Assembly: GCA_036365515.1 (NCBI GenBank)
Contig: CM070875.1
Coordinates: forward strand, 3,879,001-3,943,000
Direction of reading: 5' to 3'
DNA: 64,000 bases
Source: Torymus aiolomorphi
Lineage: Eukaryota; Arthropoda; Insecta; Hymenoptera; Torymidae
Below, piece by piece: positions 57,301 through 64,000 of this stretch (positions within the stretch are counted from its first letter, which is position 1; each line of letters starts with the position of its first letter). Position numbers and translations under genes: made by a program. The notes beneath the pieces are model-generated. The model was not told the DNA's origin. It was given only the letters and a program-made list of their open reading frames with translations, and made no database searches.

Positions 57301-59888
57301 GAGCGGCGTCTTCTACGAGAACGTGCACGCGGTGCTGAACCCGGAAAAAGTGCGGGACCGGCTTCAACAGCTAAATGCAACCTCCGAATTCAGAGGAATT
57401 AATAATAGTACGACTAGCAGCAGTGCTGCTGCTACGAGCAAGCGGCCTCTAAGCGTGCTGATGCTCGGAATAGACAGCGTGTCGCGGCTCGACTTTCACC
57501 GCACGATGCCGCAGACGCGAGACTTCTTCGAGGAGCGCGGCTGGCTCGAGCTCAGGGGCTACAATAAGATGGGGGACAACACGTTCCCAAATCTCATGGC
57601 CTTTCTGACTGGGCAGAATCAGTCCTGGGCGTACTCTAAGTGCACGCCGAAGGTCGCCTACGGATTGGATAATTGCTCGATGATATGGTACAATTACAGG
57701 GACGCTGGATACGTGACCGCTTACGGAGAGGATCACGCGTCTATCAGCACGTTCAACTACCTCAAGGTGGGATATTTTTGTGGAGGATACAGGCTGGGAG
57801 GGGATACTTTTATAGCTGGCTGGATTTCAAGTTCCGTCGTCGTGTTAACGATTTTTCAGCGACGTGTGTGTTTCGGTCTTTTTTAAAATCTATTTTTATT
57901 GGAAATAGGTCGGCGGTACAAATTTAGAATACAAAAACCGATATGTGAATGTCGTCATCGTTCATAAAATACAGTTGTCAATTTCTTGCGAACGAGTGCA
58001 ATTGGCAGAGTTGTATATTATAGCTATACTTCGTGACTAGAAACAGATTAGCATTAACATTTCATTAATCCGTGAACTTCCATAGGATTACGAGCTAAAC
58101 CCGATAACGCATTAGTAGGATAAGAGGATTTTAGAATCGGCCCACATCAACAATTCAAATCTTCCACCTATTATCATTAAAAGAAACGTGACGCGCCAAG
58201 CCGGAAACATCTGGGTATGACTACGTGATAGATTAATGCAAATCTTTCTCTTTCGCCTTTTACACGAATCTCAAATTCATGTGACCCAGTTTAACTGGTT
58301 CCGTCGCAAGTTCCCTGCAATTCTGCACTGCGGATTATTGGGGCTTTAGCGTCATAGAACAATCAAAATTTTTACGGCAGCGTGTGGTCTTGCGTATATC
58401 GATCTGTGTAGCGCGCCGCAGTTCTTAAAACACAACCTTCGCCTTGCGTGATTATCTTTTTTTAATTTTCTGCGCTTCTCGTAAAGAGTAATTTCTGTTT
58501 TGACTTTTGTACTTTATGGTTTTATTGAGATTGGATTTTTTTTTATCTATTGCGAATCGATAAAACGAGAATTTGCTATAAATTATAGCTCTTGCGAAAC
58601 GACCGGCGTTAGATGTCAAGTACATTGCTTCAAAATATAGTCACCAATTTCGTGTATTTTAATGTTCCTATTTTCTTTTCGTACATGACTAACGACCCTA
58701 TCCTTAGTGTACATATCTGGGTATTAAAATTCGATGTTCAAACAGTAGAGTTATAATTAGTCGCCTTTTAACTAAAATGATAATACATTATTATATCATC
58801 AGCGAAAATCATTACGAATAAATTATTCAATAACTATTTCAATGGAATTAGTATTTTAACATGAATTTGGTTTTCAGGTCGGGTTCGTGGAACCGCCAAC
58901 CGATTACTACCTACGGCCCTACATGCTCGCTTCCGAGAAACTGCTGAAGAGCAAGCAGCGCTTCGGAGCCAAGTACTGCACCGGCCCAGAGCTCACGGTC
59001 GACCGTATATTCGACTACGCGGTGGACTTTTCCAAGGCCTTCGTCAATGTCCCCTCCTTCGGCTTTTTCTGGACGAACGGTATCAGTCACGAGAACATGA
59101 ATGGACCCTCCGCCATCGACGGCCACTTCCAAGCTAAACTCCTAGACATGGAGAACGCGGGTGTGTTCAACGATAGTCTCGTAATTGTGCTAAGCGATCA
59201 TGGAATGCGCTACGGTGACATCAGAACGACGTTCATCGGCTGGTACGAGGAACGGCTGCCGTTTATCTACATCTGGATACCAGAGTGGTTCAGGGAACAG
59301 GACCCGGAGGCCTACAAGTCGCTGCGCATCAATCAAAATCGCCTGACCTCGCCCTACGATCTTTACGAAACGCTGAGGGACATTCTGATTCGGGCCGGTG
59401 GTCAGGCTATACCCAGCAGCGGCTGTCCTACCTGCTCGACATTGCTCAGACCCGTGCCACGCACTCGTGGCTGCAACGATGCCGGCATTGCTCCGCACTG
59501 GTGTACCTGCGCGGCTTTCGATCCCGGTAGCACCACCGACAACATCGTCAAGGAAGGCGCCTATCAGTTCGTTGAGCACATGGAGAACATCGTCAAGAAG
59601 TACAAGAACAAGAAGGGCGCTAGATTGTGCGCCAAGCCTAGACTTAAGAAGATTCACAGGGTGGAGCAGGTGCTCGATCTGGACAAGAATCCAGACGGCA
59701 CAGTGATGGAGTTGTTCTACTTCCTAGAGGTATCGCCGGGTGACGGGAAATTCGAGACGACGATTCGTTATCTTGGCCCGGGCAATTATTCGATCGAGGA
59801 CGACCAGGTCAGCCGGATCAACACTTACTCTCACAATGCCAAATGCTTGGATCAGGGCTACAAACAGTATTGCCACTGCATAAAATAG
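51185..59888 (+). CDS. DUF229 family type II membrane protein, alkaline-phosphatase-like (4 coding exons joined, 689 aa)
   Basis: The joined exons are 51185-51356, 54496-54787, 57172-57766 and 58878-59888 (2070 nt), all GT-AG and in frame. Residues 1-17 are basic and cytosolic, about 18-37 form a single membrane anchor, and the rest is lumenal or extracellular. The DUF229 domain keeps alkaline-phosphatase-superfamily landmarks: LMLGIDSVSR (D256), GDNTFPNL (T292 at the nucleophile position), YGEDH (341-343), SHEN (H424) and LSDHG (D460, H461). That pattern suggests a metal-dependent hydrolase, but the substrate is unknown. A cysteine-rich C-terminus (SSGCPTCS...HWCTC) follows. Sequons include NSS and NAT. 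Length is normal for the family. The ATG is the first after an in-frame TGA at 51125. Confidence 0.92.
51357..54495 (+). other. DUF229 gene, intron (phase 1)
   Basis: GTGAGT to TCGTTACAG, 3139 bp. It contains the intact MITE at 53369-53592 and otherwise AT-rich DNA without a recognised gene. Confidence 0.85.
53369..53592. mobile_element. Intact relative of the interrupted 46.7-kb MITE
   Basis: Ends of about 32 bp around GTCTGAAGTTTGCA and its complement TGCAAACTTCAGAC are separated by about 160 bp, with the same interior words as the 46673-47082 copy (GATTTTAC, AAGTTATAT, TTGTAAAAAATT, TTTCGTTGCATTC). It provides the uninterrupted reference for the nested insertion. Confidence 0.8.
54496..54787 (+). 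CDS. DUF229 gene, coding exon 2
   Basis: Residues 58-154 plus two bases of codon 155. It starts DVVDGYLVWNPKCHMLSKNP and contains cysteines (KCHM, FQTCST, SCCW) typical of the N-terminal part of DUF229 proteins, plus sequon NGS. Bounded by TTACAG and GTGAGT. Confidence 0.9.
54788..57171 (+). other. DUF229 gene, intron (phase 2)
   Basis: GTGAGT to TTCCCTCCTAG, 2384 bp, mostly AT-rich. A GA run lies at 54891-54907. No further feature is recognised. Confidence 0.85.
57172..57766 (+). CDS. DUF229 gene, coding exon 3 (start of the hydrolase-like core)
   Basis: Residues 155-353. It holds VGQCEDF, a variable Ser/Thr/Ala insert (NNSTTSSSAAATS), then SVLMLGIDSVSRLDFHR, KMGDNTFPNLMAFLTG and TAYGEDHASISTFNYLK. 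These carry the first metal-binding aspartate, the Thr at the nucleophile position and another acid/His pair. The donor CAAG|GTGGGA is phase 0. Confidence 0.92.
57767..58877 (+). other. DUF229 gene, intron (phase 0)
   Basis: GTGGGA to TGGTTTTCAG, 1111 bp, AT-rich with no feature recognised. The open frame that runs past the donor to about 57886 is read-through. Confidence 0.85.
58878..59888 (+). CDS. DUF229 gene, terminal coding exon
   Basis: Residues 354-689 and TAG. It begins VGFVEPPTDYYLRPY and includes FFWTNGISHENMN, VIVLSDHGMRYGDIR and the family hallmark ERLPFIYIWIP, then SPYDLYETLRDIL, a Cys-rich segment and a C-terminal beta-like region ending CLDQGYKQYCHCIK. Base composition is GC-richer than the surrounding introns, as in the other exons. 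Confidence 0.93.
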   Translation, partial: VGFVEPPTDYYLRPYMLASEKLLKSKQRFGAKYCTGPELTVDRIFDYAVDFSKAFVNVPSFGFFWTNGISHENMNGPSAIDGHFQAKLLDMENAGVFNDSLVIVLSDHGMRYGDIRTTFIGWYEERLPFIYIWIPEWFREQDPEAYKSLRINQNRLTSPYDLYETLRDILIRAGGQAIPSSGCPTCSTLLRPVPRTRGCNDAGIAPHWCTCAAFDPGSTTDNIVKEGAYQFVEHMENIVKKYKNKKGARLCAKPRLKKIHRVEQVLDLDKNPDGTVMELFYFLEVSPGDGKFETTIRYLGPGNYSIEDDQVSRINTYSHNAKCLDQGYKQYCHCIK

Positions 59889-61440
59889 ACTGCTACCTGT
59901 AAACTACTTTTACATAACTTTACTACTACTTCTTATACTACCGAATCGTTAGTTTTTTTTAGTCTGATCGAAACAAGCGCACTTTGATACGCATCGTTTA
60001 GGACTCCACGTGCCTGTAGGTAGGTGCGACGAGAGTAAACTTCGATGATGTTGAGAAATAGGGGGAATATATACATTGGATTTCGAGTGGTTTTGGAAAT
60101 GGTGAATATTTGGATGTATAGATGACGGTGTACAGTCGCTGGAGTTGTGAGATTGTTTTGGCGCACTTTAGACAATCCATTGACGAATATCTAAATTAGT
60201 TTTCTCTTGGTAATCTATTGTAACTTCTAAATTGATTTACGTATAGCTCAATGTTATATACCATATTATGCTAAAATTACGCGGGAACTGGTTAATAATT
60301 TCTGTAACGGGAAGTCAAATTGTATGTAAAAGGAATTTCAAACAGTTTCTAGTCATTGCAACTATTCAGTAGTAAACCGATTCCATTAAACAGCTTATTC
60401 AGGGAATCAGACATCTAAATATTCAGATTTCAAATGCTTAAAATCTAATATCTTTAGGGCCGAAAACTGAATACTTTTGTAACTAGCATAAACTTTCTTC
60501 CAGTCCTAAGAATATTGTATATTGTAATAGGACTGATTTTCTAATGCCATTTAAACAAGGTATAACTATGTACATAATGCTAACATTGTAGTTTATACGG
60601 AATGAAATGATCAGCGACGTAAACAGTATTTAGAATGTAAGACGACGAGAGGAAAATGCCACTGTGACATTCTGAGTTTTTACGCTTAACTACGAAATGA
60701 GCTTATATTTTATAAAACGTTTTCATATACAAAGAGTATGACGAAAGTGTCATTTGGTATTTAACATGGAAGTTAATCAAGGCCAAGTATTTTTTTATGT
60801 TGTTAATCTTAGTATAGATTGTAAGTAATTTTTAGTGACAATTTTTGTGTTCTTTTGCAACGAAATGAAGAAAGTCAAGAAGCGACATAATAGTTAAATG
60901 TGAGTTTACGCTTGAGTGAAACAACTAAGTAATAGTACATTGAGCAACTAGGGAGCAAAATGGGTGTTTGTCGACGAATGCGAGTCGGTGTTTGGCATGA
61001 GTCGGCACACACCTATTCGCTCCCGCGTTGCACATACTATTTTCTCATACGAGGAGCGCTAAATATTATTTTCTTCGTCTATGTAGAGGGAGAGAAAGTA
61101 CTATTTTGCTCCCTCTACATAGACGAAGAAAATAGTATTTTGCGCTCAGAGTGTGAGCAAGAGAATTCCTTTATTTATAAGTGACAACTACTTCCAATGA
61201 TGCATTAGTTAAAGTACTTCAGTATTTTAATATACTTATCACATTGTTGATTATTTTTCTATTTGGAAAGTATAATAAAGTAAGTGTTACTTGTTACGAA
61301 GTTTAATTGAAATTGAAGAAGTTAATGCTAGATGAATGAGAAAACTAATGCGATAAGAGCAGTTGTAAGTCAAATGATGAGCAGTGCATAAAGTGTAGAT
61401 AGGCGTTCATACGGCGTATAAATACATTGTTGGAATAAAT
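59889..61440 (+). other. 3'UTR of the DUF229 gene
   Basis: This AT-rich region follows the stop and has poly(A) signals AATAAA at 61274-61279 and 61434-61439. The near-perfect hairpin at 61054-61147 lies within it. I find no further coding; short minus-strand frames near 60000 look like chance. The end point is inferred. Confidence 0.5.
61054..61147. repeat. 39-bp hairpin (37 of 39 paired) with 16-nt loop in the DUF229 3'UTR
   Basis: Arms 61054-61092 and 61109-61147 share TTTTCTTCGTCTATGTAGAG and its complement. Only two positions differ. On the transcript it would form a long double-stranded stem. It could be a MITE remnant or a functional RNA structure. Confidence 0.85.
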
Positions 61441-62686
61441 TTTTATAACATGCATAAATCAAACGTCTCTTCAAAAATGATATGGTGTTTTATTATTTTC
61501 TAAATACCTTCCCCCCCCATATAATGTTAAGGACATCTTTTTAGGTCAAACAAAATTTTAATGAATTGAAAATGGGTTTTATTTCTGATTGGAGGTTCAT
61601 AATTTTTATTAAAATTCACGTTTACAGTATTTTTCGAGTAACTTAAGATTAAATTAAGTAATTTTACTATTTCTGTAATAGATAAGTTCGCTTAGTTATC
61701 GGATCACAGTCATTTAATTCTAATCCCCTTCGCAAATCCTTCATGCTTAACACTTTAACTTAATTAGTATAAGACTTTTTGATTGACTTAATGGCAATTT
61801 ATTTTATATAATACATAACGTTATTTTATAGATATGTTATTTTACATTAGCAGATATCTCTCGAATAATCGAATATTTTGAGTAATATTTCTTAAAACTT
61901 GATTATCTTATAGGCTATTAAAAATTTTAACGTTATATACAAAAATAATTCTCATTTAGTAATTATTAGTTTTCCTAAAGCATAATACTTTTTATCTTAT
62001 TTTATTCAATCATTTTATACCATTTACACCAATAAAACAATTTTGTAAATAAATTTTTAGTAAGATCTAGATATCTTTTGAGATCACAAAATATTTTTCT
62101 CTTACAAATCCTCATTCTGACGCTGTGCATATAAAAAAGTGTTAAAATACAACTCTGGCAAATTCTTCCTTATAATAAAGTACAGTTAAATCAGTAGCTC
62201 TCTTATTTCTGACTATTCAATTGTGATACTTTTGCTCATCTCCGAGGCTTTAACAAAATCATTCTACCACTTACACTTCTATACAAAATACATCATAATT
62301 TAGACTAACGGATATTGAACAATTAAGCTACGCAAGCATTTTATTAAGTTAGTTACTGCTTCAATCGATAACGTTTTCAAACAATTTTGCAAAATGCAAA
62401 TTTAGACTTGAAAACCTATTATTCTACAAAACAGTATAAGCACCTTGAAATTCGTTAGAAAATACTGATATATAATACCTATTATACGCGTACAGTAAAA
62501 AAAATCTATAAATTGTGCTTACGCAGTTTGTATACAATAACAGGTTTTCACCGAATCCGACGAATTTGCATTTTGCAGGATAAGTGTCTCACTATTCGTC
62601 TGTTATTGACCATTGGAAAGATAAATAAATGTCGCACCTTATGAAATCAATACACATCATCATCACCTACCTAGTAAATCTTACTT
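61441..62686. other. Intergenic or 3'UTR DNA between convergent genes
   Basis: This is AT-rich sequence without open frames of note. On the minus strand it should hold the 3'UTR of the gene ending at 62687. Several TTTATT words (minus-strand AATAAA) are present, so no single poly(A) site can be chosen. Confidence 0.45.
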
Positions 62687-64000
62687 CTATTTGGTAAAGG
62701 TATCATCGGTCGACTTCCAGACTCGTATTCGCGCCACACTATCCCCGGAACTCCTGGTGCCATCGTCGCTGCAATTGGCAGCCGTAGCTCGGTGTCTCGG
62801 CGTACCGAACAGCATCACAGCCATTGACCTGTTCCTCCGCATCGTCGTTGTCCTCTGGTCCGCGCTCACAGTATCTCTCTGCGCCAGAAACGAGTCGAGC
62901 GCCTTTATGCTCTCGCAGAGGCTGTCCAGGTCGTAGGTCGAGTAGTGCCTGGTACCGGACCTCGGTGTACTGTTGCTGATCAATCGTCTGGGCGTCGTTC
63001 TTGGTGTGTTAGCCAGGGTACCAGGTCCGAGGATGCTGGTGGTCTCGGAGACGACGTCGAACTCGTCGTGCAGCTTCTCGTAGCTGTTGTACGCGCTGAT
63101 GGTGGATATCTTGGTGGCACAGCTGTCGCGCGAGCAGATCGACAGCTTCCTCACGATGCTCTTCTGATGGCAGGACTTGCCGAACGTACCACACGGCGTC
63201 GAGCAATTGGTAGACAGCGAGCTGTTCGCCGAATCCAAGCTCGTCACCTGTATCGCCGAGTTCCTACTGGTCGCCCTCGAGCCCGCCAGTAACCTGATAA
63301 TCCTGCTCCTCGTGGACGGCGAATCGTCGATGGAATTCCTCCTGATGATCAACGCTGCAGTGGCTCCACAGCCCATCCTCGTCGTACTCTCGTCCCTGGT
63401 CACGGCGACGACAGCTCCACTGCTGGCGCATCCGCAGGCTCCCTCGCACGAGCAGCTGACGATGGGTCTCCTCTCCGCTCGCTCAGGATCGTCCTCGTCC
63501 TCCTCTTCTGCCTCCTCGTGTCGTGGTTCTTCCTCGACGGGTACTGCCTGCAGCGGTTGCTGAGCCACCTGCCGGACCTCGGCGACGATGGGCCCGGCCG
63601 CACTGGCGCACCTGCCGACGCACTCGGGCCTCATGCTCGTGCAGGCATCGATTGATCTCACCAGCTGTTGTACGTGCGACATCGTCGTCGTCGGGCAAGG
63701 AGAAGGAGGAGAAGAAGAAGCAGACGCTTGAGACGGGACTAGCACCGTGGTGGTGGTGGTGGTGGTGTGGCAGGTCAGCGCCGAATACGCACCGAGGAGT
63801 GCGCCGTCCGCAGCCGCTGTTGCTGGACGCGGTGGTGAGGTCGAAGCCGCCCTGGAGGTAGGTAGAGAACGCGAGAAGGAGCCGCTGTTGCGCCGCCAGC
63901 TGCGACGGGCCTGAGCTTCTGCGCAGTCACCTCGGCAGAGACGTGGACGCGCCTGGGGTTGAGTGATCACCGGACTGTTGGAGAATGTCTCTCCGGATTC
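62687..64000 (-). CDS. Unrecognised Ser/Thr/Arg-rich protein, C-terminal part (partial at window edge)
   Basis: The minus-strand frame is open from the window edge to TAG at 62687-62689, 437 codons. The translation is low in hydrophobic residues, with no membrane segment or named domain. It includes a Thr run from a GGT repeat, a glutamate-rich stretch (EEAEEEDEDDPERAERR), basophilic-kinase-like RRNS sites, a cysteine-bearing patch (TPCGTFGKSCHQKSIVRKLS) and a regular C-terminus (YSTYDLDSLCESIKALDSFL, ending WKSTDDTFTK). Codon use and high GC support real coding. The start is uncertain: an internal ATG (63682-63680, MSHVQQL) could begin a 331-residue protein, or a 79-nt intron (63930-63852) could be removed. 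It is convergent with the DUF229 gene. The disordered composition suggests a cytoplasmic regulatory tail (inference). Confidence 0.7.
   Translation of the reverse strand, partial: ESGETFSNSPVITQPQARPRLCRGDCAEAQARRSWRRNSGSFSRSLPTSRAASTSPPRPATAAADGALLGAYSALTCHTTTTTTTVLVPSQASASSSPPSPCPTTTMSHVQQLVRSIDACTSMRPECVGRCASAAGPIVAEVRQVAQQPLQAVPVEEEPRHEEAEEEDEDDPERAERRPIVSCSCEGACGCASSGAVVAVTRDESTTRMGCGATAALIIRRNSIDDSPSTRSRIIRLLAGSRATSRNSAIQVTSLDSANSSLSTNCSTPCGTFGKSCHQKSIVRKLSICSRDSCATKISTISAYNSYEKLHDEFDVVSETTSILGPGTLANTPRTTPRRLISNSTPRSGTRHYSTYDLDSLCESIKALDSFLAQRDTVSADQRTTTMRRNRSMAVMLFGTPRHRATAANCSDDGTRSSGDSVARIRVWKSTDDTFTK

Overview
The window looks like nuclear DNA of an insect, probably a hymenopteran and perhaps a chalcidoid wasp (inference). 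It has multi-exon genes with GT-AG introns, AT-rich DNA broken by CpG-rich patches, very abundant GA/CT/CA microsatellites, many short inverted-repeat transposons and insect-type proteins. No prokaryotic operon, CRISPR array, viral genome or complete autonomous transposon was seen.

Region 1 (about 3.0-34.4 kb, + strand) is one gene whose eight coding exons join without a frame break into a 547-residue secreted protein. It has a signal peptide, three EB-type cysteine modules, a cysteine-free Thr/acidic linker, a fourth EB-like module, four LDL-receptor class A repeats and a six-residue tail. Intron 1 is 19.9 kb and splits the signal peptide. All later introns are phase 1. Intron 1 holds many CpG-rich blocks and several miniature inverted-repeat (MITE-like) elements.

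Region 2 (34.4-43.7 kb) has no convincing gene. It holds inverted-repeat elements, a 172-bp pure GA tract and a foldback whose two arms carry a hammerhead-ribozyme-like core of the kind known from Penelope-like retroelements.

Region 3 (about 43.7-61.4 kb, + strand) is a second gene. It has a probable noncoding first exon in a CpG-rich promoter, a 6.7-kb 5'UTR intron full of transposon remnants, and four coding exons for a 689-residue type II membrane protein of the DUF229 family (alkaline-phosphatase-like fold). Its 3'UTR contains a near-perfect 39-bp hairpin. An upstream ORF of 53 codons precedes the start codon.

Region 4 (62.7 kb to the window end, - strand) is the 3' part of a gene convergent with the DUF229 gene. 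It encodes a Ser/Thr/Arg-rich, probably disordered C-terminus that I do not recognise.

The genes show no evident common pathway. The most notable structure outside them is the layered transposon history: a TA-flanked foldback family with ends CACGGAGAGAAATTTT, one copy of which is nested in another MITE whose uninterrupted relative lies 6.5 kb away; a composite copy carrying a tRNA-like promoter; and the hammerhead-like foldback.
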